A DNA stretch of 64,000 bases from Neisseria sp. oral taxon 014 str. F0314 (GCF_005886145.1 NZ_CP040504.1:1798001-1862000), one strand, 5' to 3'. Shown: positions 47,201 through 54,296, counted from the stretch's first letter. The notes: generated from the letters alone by a model not told the origin. A program made the numbers and translations.

Positions 47201-49781
47201 CGAAAAAGACGGTGACGGCGTAACCGATTACGCGCTCGACCTGACCGACGAAGCCAAAGAGGACATTGCCAAAGGCGTAGCGGCCAAAGAGGCCGTCGAC
47301 AACAAAGGCCTGACCTTTGCCGGCGACAGCGGCAGCACCGGTGCGAAGAAACTGGGCGACAGTCTGGCGGTGAAAGGTGATGACAACATCACGACCAAAG
47401 CCGACGCAGACGGTATCAGCGTGGCGCTGAATAAAACGTTGACCAACCTGAGCAGCGCGACCTTTGCCAACGTGCTCGGCGGCAATACCGTTATCAACGG
47501 CAGCGGCATGACCATTACGCCCGCCGACGGCAAACAGCCGGTCAGCCTGACTTCAGACGGCCTCAACAACGGCGGCAACAAAATCAGCAAAGTTGCCAAA
47601 GGTGAAGCGGATGACGACGCAGTAAATAAAGCCCAGCTCGATGCAGCGGCAGCGGCGGCCACCAGCAAAGTTGCCAGCGGCCACGACAATATCGTAGTTG
47701 AAACCGTGAACAACTCTGACGGCAGCACCACCTATAAAGTGGCGACAGCCAAAGACTTGAAAGCCGACAGCTACACTGCAGGCAATACCGTGGTGAACAA
47801 CGACGGCGTCAAAGTAGGCAGCGACGTAGCCCTGACTTCAGACGGCCTCAAAGCCGGAGACGTGGGCGTAACCGCCGCAGGCATCAACGCGGGTAACAAA
47901 GCCATCACCAACGTGGCCGCAGGTGTCAACGACACCGACGCCGTCAACCTCGGCCAGTTGAACCAAAAAGCCGCAGCGGCCAAAACCGAAGTGGCGGGCG
48001 GAACCAACATTGCAAGCGTAACCAGCAGCCAGGGCGGCAACGGCCAGACCATTTACACCGTTAACGCTGATGGTGCCAGCGTATCCGCCGGTTCGTCCGA
48101 CATCGTCGTGGCCAAAGGCGCGAAAGACGGCAACAACGTTACCGATTACGCCGTCGATTTGGCGCAAAACGTCAAAGGGGACATCGCCAAAGGTGCGGCG
48201 GCCAAAGACATCGTCGATACCAAAGGCCTGACCTTTACCGGCGACAGCGGCAGCACCGGTGTGAAAAAACTGGGCGACAGCGTAGCGGTGAAAGGCGATG
48301 CCAACATCACGACCAAAGCCGACGCAGCCGGCGTCCAAGTCAGCCTCAACAAAGACTTGAACGTCAACAGCGTTACTGCGGGCAATACCGTGGTGGATAA
48401 CGGCGGTGTTACCGTCGGTTCCGGCAACAACGCAGTCAGCCTGACTTCGGGCGGCCTCAACAACGGCGGTAACAAGGTTACCAACGTTGCGGCCGGAACC
48501 GTGTCGGCAGACAGCAAAGATGCCGTCAACGGCGGCCAGCTGCACCAGCTTTACCAGTTAATCGGCAGCAACGGCGAAAACCACAGCACCACCAAACCGA
48601 CTACCGACAGCAGCACCGGTACCAGCAACGTGGGCAATATCAAGGGCATCACCCTAGTGGACAATAGCCAGAACGGCAACGTTAAAAACGTAACCAACCA
48701 AACCACCGTGGCGCAATCCAACGGTTACACTTTGGTTACCTATAACGTCGAAGGCAAAGGCATGTATGTCACCAATGACGTGATTGAAGCCGTAGGCCGT
48801 ATAAACGAGCAAGGTATCAGGTTCTTCCATACCAACGACGGCGAAGTGGATCCCGCGGTTCAGGCCACCAATACCGAGGACTCCAGCGCGAGCGGCGCGT
48901 ACTCGACGGCAGTCGGCTATCAGGCTCAGGCTTCCGCTTCCGATACGCTGGCCATCGGCAGACAATCCGTCTCCAGCGGCATGAATGCCATCGCCATCGG
49001 TAAGGGTGCGCAGGCCACCGCCGAGAATACCATCGCCATCGGTACCGGCAACATCGTCAGCGGCAAAGCCTCCGGCGCCATCGGCGACCCGAGCGTGGTG
49101 ACCGGCAACAGCTCGTACTCTGTGGGTAACAACAACACCGTGTCCGCCAACAATGCTTACGCCTTGGGCAGCAACATCACCGCCGGTACGGCAGATTCCG
49201 TGTACCTCGGCGACCGCGCTACGACCAGCGGCGTGCATACCGCCAATACCGCTTCCGGCGAAGCGTACACCTACGGCGGCCTGAACGATGCAGCCGTCGC
49301 AGGCAAAGCGGGTTCGAACGCAACCGCCAATAAAGTGGCCGGTGTGGTAACCGTGGGCAACAACGCGGACGAAACCCGCCAGGTACAAGGCGTGGCCGCA
49401 GGCGTGGTATCGGCGGCTTCGACCGACGCCATCAACGGCAGCCAGTTGTACTACACCAACCAGGCGATTAACCAGAGCATCAACAGCATCAACAATTACG
49501 TTGCGAACATGGGCAACCAGTTGAACCAACGTATCAACGATGTCGAGAGCGACTCTAAGGCCGGTACCGCAGCGGCGATGGCCGTGGCCGGTCTGCCGCA
49601 GGCCTATCTGCCCGGCAAGAGCATGATGGCCGTTTCCGGCAGCGCATACAGGGGCGAAAGCGGCTATGCCGTCGGCTTCTCCAGTATCTCCGACGGCGGC
49701 AACTGGATTATCAAAGGTACGGCCACCGGCAACTCGCGCGGCCATTACGGCGCCACCGCAGGCGTAGGCTACCAATGGTAA
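38223..49781 (+). CDS. Giant trimeric autotransporter adhesin (YadA/Hia type)
   Basis: A surface adhesin of 3852 residues secreted by the type Vc route. Residues 1-24 (MNKIFKIVWNRTIQSFVVTS) are an extended signal-peptide region; the hydrophobic core and cleavage site lie near 50-70. YadA head repeats (AxAIGxxA pattern) run from about 80 to 720 and again in blocks up to about 1540 and at 3550-3660. Necks with [IV]NGSQLY occur near 742, 1038, 1739, 2446 and 3739. Stalk repeats fill about 1600-3530. The C-terminal ~100 residues (INQRINDVESDSKAG to GVGYQW) are the beta-barrel anchor. Blocks 46241-46843 and 46844-47410 are near-identical tandem copies (603-bp period). TSDGL motifs are encoded by exact DUS copies. 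The receptor is unknown. Confidence 0.96.
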   Translation: MNKIFKIVWNRTIQSFVVTSELAKGHVKASSTVGGAAEEFRAAEQGRLKALFRLTALSMALLGMSEGVWATITEKPATGGATFAIGNGTTSAHGSGAVAIGNNAQASNNGALAIGPNSGTSTTIAASNNSTAIGVNIKATGQKAITIGADTSVNGQGSIGIGSNDAGRAAALGVQGAKSIGIGTHVLVRGDNIIAVGAEVVANKNNTVAIGYATQATAEQTVAIGSETKAEAQNAVVIGNRASVNADTAPADPNVSGTTTGAGSVAIGALSAASGTNATAIGQASNAYGQNSFSGGQNSQATGKSSVALGDGAMAKGNSSVAVGPYSQAPASGAATLGFNNRATGENSLAVGRQANAAKANAIALGNEAKSLGEDAVAVGNNANAAQNRAMAFGKNSQALAGDAIAMGDSTVASGQNALAFGKSNKAEGKDAIAIGTNNNAWKVDSIAFGHSANADGEQAVAIGLNSHARQANAVALGQGANADDTNALAIGTSSIAAQAAAIAIGNNARALKYSSIVIGEGAHSNNSRSVVIGYNASAINPADSASNQDTNQTVAIGAFANAWGDQSTAIGNNVTAKGNSSIVIGSDDWDTVAEKQVEDGSGKTVKEIYREYTGDEMATGKNSYIQPTSGEAAVAIGTKSQATGELSTAFGTGTSATGLASAAFGMGARATKGNAVAIGAGSTTETDATGVRDANVNGVQYGNFAGGSRIIAGDQVSFGSAGYERQLKHIAPGAISETSTDAINGSQLYSVANVLATKIADASVKYYSVNPTEQDNTEGNRANDGATGTNAMAAGVAAAAAGDFSVAAGSNARANGHETVAIGHNTLASGVSAVAVGQRANASGSEAVALGIDSNASGKFAIAIGNKATVSDSKLNGIAIGSGAVAAENYAMSMGLDTKALGNSSIAFGNTAQATDSEALAIGHSAGALGANTVAFGVSATSNAAGAATVGAYTKAEAVNSTALGYASQAVNENDVALGAGSVTEAPHAGEYTLSNSYTAAGKDSYGVVSVGKTVGTKRQIQNVAAGVLSADSTDAVNGSQLYATNSYLLNLATATKNALGGETAVDGAGNLTVNNLGGTNQNTVHDALAALKTTADAANAAADKANTAIDGLNTSVGDIRNSINSLNQSVNTAKHHFYSVKSTDSTKGNYNNDGATGENALAAGVDALAEGINAVAIGQNVKAKGDQSISIGSTNEASGESSTVIGRRGFVSGTNTHVLGNGNGAQGAPIAATQSTIIGNDNSINAVTNVHIQGNSNTVNRTHAIVMGSRNTVGGTGADNEEPAIAIGSENKVSISTDGSNTNTNASNAIAIGKQNIANGDSSIAIGKLSQALKLSTVAIGNSAKALENNALAVGSYSKAGDYATAIGSTANAFGAQSVALGTGTLSGIRASTIGRYSAAHADSSVAIGSDSLVTQNAHASTAFGSGSVVSGAYSGVWSGAIQNAGTGARADRNVETRSVIGGTGNYAIGNKNIVGSQTSDTFVLGNDVKIGASAATLTTANWAANPSRDLPRSDTVTFAGEKNITGAVALGSGTSVTVSDGVALGRASKASVDKGAVGADPLGSAADKTIAAWKSTRAAVSVGDAEGNITRQITSLAAGTQDTDAVNVAQLKSAGFKLQTSQSEGEVAGSNVENVQNGETVTVDAGKNIKLTQAENKITVATKDEVAFNKVTVGDTVVDGRGVNITSAGGNSASLTSDGLRVGDVAVAAAGINAGNKAITNVAAGRVDANSTDAVNGSQLYSTQASLDNMGKTVAGVLGGNAKLNADGGITMSNIGGTGASTIEGAISALNTGAYKSFKLVTAATSGTNGQANNHSLKEITSGSTITLEAGKNIVLNQNESTVSINTADAPEFSGVVKAKGGLDMADNKITNVGRGDSATDAVNLGQLTDALNNLRVSTLTTVNNDAPFSYIGSDGKILNRKVDVDPHGVKTVSFVHAEDGTPYTDTGNITIAALNPTDPQTSTPTALGNIKAGTKQNDAVNVAQLDKLAKAAGTKVNPDGTITAPSYTVISGSPATAGVTTYDSADKAFSALSDAVRSPLNFAGDTGATATKQLGSTVTVKGGETDTDKLSDNNIGVVSDGQGTLDVKLAKALKGLDSAAFTDTSGNTTTVNAAGVTVGTAANPVKLTSDGLNNGGKTITSVAAGKNDTDAANVSQLKPLAAALGAAFSNADGSIAAPTFNVTKSDGSSVAANTVQGALDNIGIELQKGLNITADKSNLANSETKDHVKPGEVVLYTSVDKNIVTTVSDNQIDFGLADKITVGKNAAKPITIDGTSGKISGLGDNLTTVAAGDASAAKPANINGSNAATVNDVLNAGWNLQGNSEAKDVVTAYDTVNFANGTGTTVSVESANGVSTVKVSVDAQNLAETAQHPVVYTDASGNRVYKQQDGSFRTGPNGQGNEIADTNVIASLQNAAGSTTDPFKLANVAEGKVAAGSKEAVNGSQLYNAAAKTAEVLGGSVDNDGNLVAPAYALVDGTPAEGKPAKTYNNVGTALNALNTAVTSPLTFGGDNDTANFERKLGSRVFVKGGADAAELSEGNIGVVSNGSDTLNVKLAKELKELASAEFKDADGNTGKISANGLTVTPSAASGKQPVSLTSDGLNNGGNKISKVAKGEADDDAVNKAQLDAAAAAATSKVASGHDNIVVETVNNSDGSTTYKVATAKDLKADSVTAGDTVLNNNGVKVGNNVALTSDGLKAGDVGVTAAGINAGNKAITNVAAGVNDTDAVNLGQLKQQLDASEKTTTVAAGKNVTVSSKVEGNNTEYTVNADKTTLSQAAGGAVKVNAGEKDGDGVTDYALDLTDEAKEDIAKGVAAKEAVDNKGLTFAGDSGSTGAKKLGDSLAVKGDDNITTKADADGVQVRLNRALNIDSVTAGDTVLNNNGVKVGSDVALTSDGLKAGDVGVTAAGINAGNKAVTNVAAGVNDTDAVNLGQLKQQLDASEKTTTVAAGKNVTVSSKVEGNNTEYTVNADKTTLSQAAGGAVKVNAGEKDGDGVTDYALDLTDEAKEDIAKGVAAKEAVDNKGLTFAGDSGSTGAKKLGDSLAVKGDDNITTKADADGISVALNKTLTNLSSATFANVLGGNTVINGSGMTITPADGKQPVSLTSDGLNNGGNKISKVAKGEADDDAVNKAQLDAAAAAATSKVASGHDNIVVETVNNSDGSTTYKVATAKDLKADSYTAGNTVVNNDGVKVGSDVALTSDGLKAGDVGVTAAGINAGNKAITNVAAGVNDTDAVNLGQLNQKAAAAKTEVAGGTNIASVTSSQGGNGQTIYTVNADGASVSAGSSDIVVAKGAKDGNNVTDYAVDLAQNVKGDIAKGAAAKDIVDTKGLTFTGDSGSTGVKKLGDSVAVKGDANITTKADAAGVQVSLNKDLNVNSVTAGNTVVDNGGVTVGSGNNAVSLTSGGLNNGGNKVTNVAAGTVSADSKDAVNGGQLHQLYQLIGSNGENHSTTKPTTDSSTGTSNVGNIKGITLVDNSQNGNVKNVTNQTTVAQSNGYTLVTYNVEGKGMYVTNDVIEAVGRINEQGIRFFHTNDGEVDPAVQATNTEDSSASGAYSTAVGYQAQASASDTLAIGRQSVSSGMNAIAIGKGAQATAENTIAIGTGNIVSGKASGAIGDPSVVTGNSSYSVGNNNTVSANNAYALGSNITAGTADSVYLGDRATTSGVHTANTASGEAYTYGGLNDAAVAGKAGSNATANKVAGVVTVGNNADETRQVQGVAAGVVSAASTDAINGSQLYYTNQAINQSINSINNYVANMGNQLNQRINDVESDSKAGTAAAMAVAGLPQAYLPGKSMMAVSGSAYRGESGYAVGFSSISDGGNWIIKGTATGNSRGHYGATAGVGYQW
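46241..47410 (+). repeat. Tandem 603-bp duplication in the adhesin stalk
   Basis: The block starting CGACAGCGTTACCGCAGGCG at 46241 restarts at 46844 and stays almost identical for about 565 bp (201-residue period). A second duplication pairs 46011-46247 with 47535-47771 at an offset of 1524 bp (508 codons). Offsets are multiples of three, so the frame is kept. Confidence 0.9.
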
Positions 49782-49810
49782 ACGGCTGATACCGCGATAG
49801 GGTAAAGTAA

Positions 49811-49855
49811 AGGCCGTCTGAAAACGGAAGTATCGTTTTCAGACGGCCTTTTTTT
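49811..49855 (+). terminator. DUS inverted-repeat terminator after the adhesin gene
   Basis: AGGCCGTCTGAAAACG and CGTTTTCAGACGGCCT form a long stem followed by T7, 30 bases past the adhesin stop. Confidence 0.9.
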
Positions 49856-49912
49856 ATGGGCAGAACCGGCCGCGCGCCGTTTCCGATTTGCCTGCCGCGC
49901 GGTAAAGGCAAA

Positions 49913-49950
49913 AAACACCGGATTCCGTATTGTTCGGAATCCGGTGTTTT
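49913..49950. terminator. Bidirectional hairpin terminator
   Basis: AACACCGGATTCCG and CGGAATCCGGTGTT pair perfectly, with A and T runs at either side. It separates the adhesin from the convergent lipoprotein gene. Confidence 0.8.
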
Positions 49951-49999
49951 AGCGCAGGCCGTCTGAATATTCGGACGGCTCCGATGGTAAACGGCCGTA

Positions 50000-50362
50000 T
50001 TATTGGGCGTCTTCTTTAGCGTCAGCCGCGGCGTCTTTGGCTTCTTCGGCAGCTTCTTTCGCTTCTTCGGCTTTATCCTCTGCGGCGCCGGCCTGTTCGC
50101 CTTTCAGTGCTTTCAGCGATTCGCTGCAAGTGGCGTCGCGCTGGTCGGCGGGCAGGTTTTTCAGCGCTTCTTTGGTCTGGTCGAACGATTTTTGCATCAT
50201 TTCTTTAGTTGCTGCGTCCACACCTTCGACGGATGCGGCAAATGCTTTTTCGTATTCGTCGCAGACTGCCGAGCTTGCGCTGCCGGAGCCGGAAGAGCTG
50301 TCGCCGCATGCGGACAGGGCCAGTGCGGCCAACAGGGTTGCCAGTAAAGCTGATGTTTTCAT
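50000..50362 (-). CDS. Small lipoprotein, DUF5339-like
   Basis: A 120-residue envelope lipoprotein from the ATG at 50362, preceded by AAAGAGAG. The signal peptide ends in an ALSAC lipobox with Cys at about residue 19, followed by a Ser/Gly linker. The middle part carries two cysteines (AVCDEYEK and DATCSESL) that may form a disulfide. The C-terminal 35 residues are a low-complexity Ala/Glu/Lys/Asp tail likely to form a helix or coiled coil. Function unknown. Confidence 0.82.
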   Translation of the reverse strand: MKTSALLATLLAALALSACGDSSSGSGSASSAVCDEYEKAFAASVEGVDAATKEMMQKSFDQTKEALKNLPADQRDATCSESLKALKGEQAGAAEDKAEEAKEAAEEAKDAAADAKEDAQ

Positions 50363-50479
50363 CGGTATCTCTCTTTTAGAAATTTTGGTTAAAAGGACCT
50401 GCATGTTAAACCATTTCGGCCGGGTGTCAAACATTGTCATTTTATTTCTTTGATTCAAATCACATGTTTAGACGAAATC

Positions 50480-50532
50480 AGGCCGTCTGAAAAGGGCGGG
50501 GCGGCGTGCCTCCGCGCTTTTCAGACGGCCTG
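50480..50532 (-). terminator. DUS inverted pair after rsfS
   Basis: Facing DUS copies around a GC-rich loop between the rsfS stop and the lipoprotein promoter region. Confidence 0.75.
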
Positions 50533-50551
50533 ACGGCCGGTTGCGGCCGAT

Positions 50552-50944
50552 TTAATTGTCGGCCGCGTGCCAGGGTTTTTGCGCGCCGGCGTAGAAACTC
50601 GGCTTTTCGCCGCCCCAGAGGGTGTCGATGTCGTAATAGTCGCGCACGGCGGGCAGCATGACGTGCACCACCAAATCGCCAGCGTCCACCAGCGCCCATT
50701 CGCCGCTGTCCTGTCCTTCCGTGCTCAGGATTTCGAATCCGGCTTCTTTCAGGCTGACGGCCACGTTGTTGGCCAAGGCTTTGACTTGGCGGCTGCTGTC
50801 GCCGCTGGCGATAATCATGCGGGAAAACAGCGAGGTTTTGTCTTGCGTTTCCAAAACCGAAATATTGTCGGCTTTGATGTCGTCCAATGCTTCGACGGCG
50901 GTTTCGACCATTTTTTGCAGGTCTTGCAGTTCTTGTTCTGTCAT
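50552..50944 (-). CDS. rsfS: Ribosomal silencing factor RsfS
   Basis: Binds L14 on the 50S subunit and blocks subunit joining when nutrients are short. It has 130 residues from the ATG at 50944, which has GGAAG 5 bases upstream; an ATG 12 bases earlier has no such site. The DUF143 core is clear: ASGDSSRQVKALANNV and GEWALVDAGDLVVHVM. The gene lies next to nadD on the same strand, the common bacterial pairing, with a DUS hairpin between them. Confidence 0.94.
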   Translation of the reverse strand: MTEQELQDLQKMVETAVEALDDIKADNISVLETQDKTSLFSRMIIASGDSSRQVKALANNVAVSLKEAGFEILSTEGQDSGEWALVDAGDLVVHVMLPAVRDYYDIDTLWGGEKPSFYAGAQKPWHAADN

Positions 50945-51014
50945 GTCGGCTTCCATAAAAAGTATGCCGCCGATTATACCCGATTACGGCGTTCCGTATC
51001 GCAAACAGAACGAC

Positions 51015-51056
51015 AAAGGCCGTCTGAAAACAAGATGCCTGCTTTCAGACGGCCTT
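51015..51056 (-). terminator. DUS inverted pair between nadD and rsfS
   Basis: Facing DUS copies with a loop of about 13 bases, just beyond the nadD stop. Confidence 0.75.
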
Positions 51057-51080
51057 GCCGGCGTCAGACGGGGATGCGGG

Positions 51081-51689
51081 TCAGCGGTACAGGCCGTGTT
51101 CGCGGATATAGCGCGCCACCTGCGGCGGTATCAGGCCGTCGGGAAGGCTGCCGTTGCGGATGTCCTGTCGGATTCGGGTGGAGCTGATGTCGTACAGCGG
51201 GGCTTGCAGGATTCTGACGCTGCCGTTTTGCAGCGCTTCGCCCAGCCATGCGTGCAGTTCGCGCGGGGTCTGCCCGAGGCTGTCGCCTTCGCGCATGGCG
51301 ACGGCGATGTGGGTCTGTTTAACCAGCGTCTGCCATTTTTTCCAGGTGTGCAGCTTCATCAGGCTGTCGCTGCCGAGCAGCCACCAGAGTCGGGCGGCGG
51401 GAAACTGCTGGCGGAAAATCTGCACCGTGTCGAAGGTGTAGGTCGCGCCGCCGCGCACGATGTCGCAGTCGCTGACGGCGAAACGGGCATCTTCCGCTGC
51501 GGCAAGCTCGGTCATGGCGAGGCGGTGTGCGGCGGAAGTCTGCGTGGCCTGCGGTTTGTGGTAGGGGTCGCCTGCGGGCAGGAAAACGACCGTGTCCAAA
51601 CCGGTTTCGTCGGCGAAGGCGCGGGCGATGTGGAGGTGGCCGTTGTGTACGGGGTCGAAGGTGCCGCCGAATAGTCCGATGTTTTTCAT
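51081..51689 (-). CDS. nadD: Nicotinate-nucleotide adenylyltransferase
   Basis: Makes deamido-NAD from nicotinate mononucleotide and ATP, 202 residues. GGTFDPVHNGHLHIA at residues 8-22 is the nucleotidyltransferase GxFxPxHxGH motif, and SSTRIRQDIRNG is the C-terminal ISSTxxR motif. The carbonic anhydrase gene ends 3 bases upstream of the nadD ATG, with a DUS spanning that junction, so the two are probably co-transcribed. Confidence 0.96.
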   Translation of the reverse strand: MKNIGLFGGTFDPVHNGHLHIARAFADETGLDTVVFLPAGDPYHKPQATQTSAAHRLAMTELAAAEDARFAVSDCDIVRGGATYTFDTVQIFRQQFPAARLWWLLGSDSLMKLHTWKKWQTLVKQTHIAVAMREGDSLGQTPRELHAWLGEALQNGSVRILQAPLYDISSTRIRQDIRNGSLPDGLIPPQVARYIREHGLYR

Positions 51690-51692
51690 GGT

Positions 51693-52280
51693 TCAAAGGC
51701 CGTCTGAAAGATTTGCCTGCGCAAGGGTGCCGTTGACGACCATGTTCAGTTTGCCCGTGGTCGGGTGGATGACGAGGCCGTGTACGGCGATGTCGGCGGG
51801 CATCAGCGGGTGGTTGCGGATAAGTCTGACCGTGTGGCGCACGCTGTCTTCCACATTGTCGAAGCCGGTCAGCCAGCCGTCGAGGTTGATGCCGGCATGT
51901 CGCAGGGTTTCGATGCGGTCGTCGGGAATGTCGCTGTCGTGCACTTTGTTTAGGAAACTTTCGGCGTGCAGCCCCTGCATACCGCAGTCGTGGTGGGCGA
52001 TGACCATGATTTCCCTGACTTTCAGTTCGAACACGGCCACCAGCAGGCTGCGCATCACCGAACCCCACGGGTGGCTGACGACCGCGCCGGCGTTTTTAAT
52101 CAGTTTGGCGTCGCCGTTTTTCAGGCCGAGCGCGCGCGGGAGCAACTCCATCATCCGCGCGTCCATGCACGACAGAATCGCCAGCCCGCGTTCGGGGTAT
52201 TTGTCGGTAAAGAATTTCTCGTATTCGCCGGAATCGACGAATTGCCGGTTGAAAGAAAGGATGCTTTCCAGTTCGCTCAT
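51693..52280 (-). CDS. Beta-class carbonic anhydrase
   Basis: A zinc enzyme that interconverts CO2 and bicarbonate, 195 residues. Zinc ligands Cys38 (SCMDARM, with the Asp40/Arg42 dyad), His96 or His97 and Cys99 (AHHDCG) are in place. It is of the short subtype, also seen in mycobacteria. The last four residues (SDGL) and the stop are encoded by a DUS, so the C-terminus was shaped by an uptake sequence. The nadD gene follows. Confidence 0.92.
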   Translation of the reverse strand: MSELESILSFNRQFVDSGEYEKFFTDKYPERGLAILSCMDARMMELLPRALGLKNGDAKLIKNAGAVVSHPWGSVMRSLLVAVFELKVREIMVIAHHDCGMQGLHAESFLNKVHDSDIPDDRIETLRHAGINLDGWLTGFDNVEDSVRHTVRLIRNHPLMPADIAVHGLVIHPTTGKLNMVVNGTLAQANLSDGL

Positions 52281-52410
52281 TTGCCGCTCCTGTCGGTCGG
52301 GTGTGTGCCGCGGTCATTATAACGCGGTTTCGCCGGTCCGGTCTGCGGCTTGCAAATCGGAATGAAGCAGTTAAAATCTTATACGTCGTCAATATTCGGG
52401 CAGGCAAATT

Positions 52411-53304
52411 ATGGCTGAGCGACCTTGTTTTTCGGGTGTTTTGGATGGCAGCGCACACGACGGCCTGTGGCAGTGGGCGCAGCGGCAGTATGGTTTGAAA
52501 GGAAGCTGGCAGACGCTCTGGCTCAACGGGTTGCCTTTGGGCCGTCTGAATCCGCAATGGGGCGCGCAGCTTAAAAAAGACTGGCCGGGCGCCGTCGGCG
52601 AAGATTCAGACGGCCTGCACTTGGCCGGAGAAAGCTGGGCGGCTTTGGGCCTCAGCCTGCAAAGCACGGCCTGCGGCTGGCGGGAGGCCGGCGTACTGCG
52701 CGGCTGGCGCGGTGAATATTTCGACGTGTGCGACGAAGCCGGCCGGCCGCTGTTTGCCCTGGAACGCGCCGCCTTCCGCCCGTTCGGGCTGTTGAGCCGC
52801 GCCATACATCTGAACGGGCTGACCTGCCGCGGCGGCTGGCGGTTTTGGATAGGCCGCCGCAGTGCGGACAAAGCCGTCGATCCGAACAAGCTCGACAACA
52901 TCGTCGGTGGCGGTGTCGCCAGCGGTGAAACGGCGCTTGAGGCCGCATTGCGCGAAAGCGAAGAAGAAGCGGGGCTGGGCGCGGTTCTGCCCGACAGAAT
53001 GCGGCGGCAAAGCTGCCTGCATAGCCTGCGCCCCGTATCGCGCGGCCTGCACAACGAAATCCTGCATATTTTCGATGTCGTGCTGCCGCCCGACTTCGCT
53101 CCGAAAAACCAAGACGGCGAAGTGGCCGGATTCGTCCTGATGGACGTTCCCGAATTGGTCGGGGCCATGCTCGCCGGCGAAATGATGGATGACGCCCAGT
53201 TGGTGACGCTCGACGCCTTCCGCCGCTACGGCCTGCTGAAACCGCAACATCCGCTGTCGCAATGGCTCGAAAGCCTGCGCCGCCATCCGCAAGAGGCCGT
53301 CTGA
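52411..53304 (+). CDS. Nudix hydrolase with N-terminal DUF4743 domain
   Basis: A 297-residue protein. The N-terminal ~125 residues resemble DUF4743 (TNR3-type), and the C-terminal part is a Nudix domain whose box reads GGGVASGETALEAALRESEEEAG (about 166-188), matching GX5EX7REUXEEXG. Homologs hydrolyse thiamine-diphosphate-like or other nucleotide-linked pyrophosphates; the substrate is not certain. Its stop codon TGA is part of a DUS, and the ABC ATPase gene starts 2 bases later. DUS copies also lie inside the gene. Confidence 0.88.
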   Translation: MAERPCFSGVLDGSAHDGLWQWAQRQYGLKGSWQTLWLNGLPLGRLNPQWGAQLKKDWPGAVGEDSDGLHLAGESWAALGLSLQSTACGWREAGVLRGWRGEYFDVCDEAGRPLFALERAAFRPFGLLSRAIHLNGLTCRGGWRFWIGRRSADKAVDPNKLDNIVGGGVASGETALEAALRESEEEAGLGAVLPDRMRRQSCLHSLRPVSRGLHNEILHIFDVVLPPDFAPKNQDGEVAGFVLMDVPELVGAMLAGEMMDDAQLVTLDAFRRYGLLKPQHPLSQWLESLRRHPQEAV

Positions 53305-53306
53305 AA

Positions 53307-54296
53307 ATGCTGCAACTGAAAAACATCAACAAATCCTTCGGTACGAAACAAGTCGCGCAAAACATCAGCCTGAGCGTGGAAGGCGGCGGCGTGCTCGCCG
53401 TGTTGGGCAAATCGGGTTGCGGCAAATCCACCCTGCTCAAAATCATTGCGGGCCTGACCCCCGCCGACGGCGGTGAAGTCTGGCTGAACGGGCGCGACAT
53501 CACCCTGATGCCGTCTGAAAAACGCAATATCTCATTAATGTTCCAAGACTACGCCCTGTTTCCTCATCTCAACGCATGGCAGAACGCCGCCTTCGGCCTC
53601 AAGATGCGCAAAGTACCGCGGAAAGAGGCCGAACAGCGGGCGCGGCAAGCCTTGGACGAAGTCGGACTGGGCGGCGAAGCCGAACGCAGCGTGGACAGCC
53701 TGTCCGGCGGCGAACAGCAGCGCCTCGCACTGGCCCGCGCACTGGTGACGCAGCCCGACCTGCTGTTGCTGGACGAAGCCTTTTCCAGCCTCGACACCCA
53801 CCTGCGCCGCCACCTGCGCGACCAAACCGTCCGCCGGATACGCCGGCAGAACATTCCCGCCATATTGGTTACCCACGACCCCGAAGAAGCCTTCACCCTC
53901 GCCGACCGCATCGCCCTGATGCACGCGGGCAGGGTGTTGCAATACGGCGCGCCGCGCGACCTGCTGCAACATCCTGCCGACGCGCAAGCCGCGCGGCTGC
54001 TGGGTTTGCAGAACATCAGCGAAGAACGCTACATCCCGCCGCAGGCGATAACCGTTTGCGCCGCCGGTTCGGATTCGCCGGCCGAAGGCCGCATCGTCTG
54101 CATCACCGACCTTCCGGAAGCGCGCCGCCTCATTTTCGTCCACCGCCGCTACGGCGAATTGACCGCCGACTTAGACCGGCAACAGGCCGGATGGCTCGAT
54201 TCCCTGCCGGATAACGGCAGAATCGGTGTCGCCATAGACGACCGGCAAATCGTCCGCTTTGCCGGTCAGGCCTCTACTGGCGGCGGAGCCGTCTGA
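53307..54296 (+). CDS. ABC transporter ATPase, Fbp/thiamine-type importer
   Basis: A cytosolic ATPase of 329 residues from the ATG at 53307; the earlier open frame lies inside the Nudix gene. Walker A is GKSGCGKST (about 35-43), the Q-loop is MFQDYALFPH, the signature is LSGGEQQR and Walker B is LLLLDEAF; THDPEEAF holds the switch histidine. A C-terminal ~90-residue domain follows, as in FbpC-type iron importers, and is longer than ThiQ. The stop lies in a DUS. The two-domain permease at 54959 is its likely partner, but acp lies between them and no binding-protein gene is present here. Substrate (Fe3+ or thiamine) is open. Confidence 0.85.
   Translation: MLQLKNINKSFGTKQVAQNISLSVEGGGVLAVLGKSGCGKSTLLKIIAGLTPADGGEVWLNGRDITLMPSEKRNISLMFQDYALFPHLNAWQNAAFGLKMRKVPRKEAEQRARQALDEVGLGGEAERSVDSLSGGEQQRLALARALVTQPDLLLLDEAFSSLDTHLRRHLRDQTVRRIRRQNIPAILVTHDPEEAFTLADRIALMHAGRVLQYGAPRDLLQHPADAQAARLLGLQNISEERYIPPQAITVCAAGSDSPAEGRIVCITDLPEARRLIFVHRRYGELTADLDRQQAGWLDSLPDNGRIGVAIDDRQIVRFAGQASTGGGAV

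Noticed and set aside
41157..49775. Several long antisense frames inside the adhesin gene
   Set aside because: They mirror the repeat structure of the plus-strand adhesin and have no family signature.
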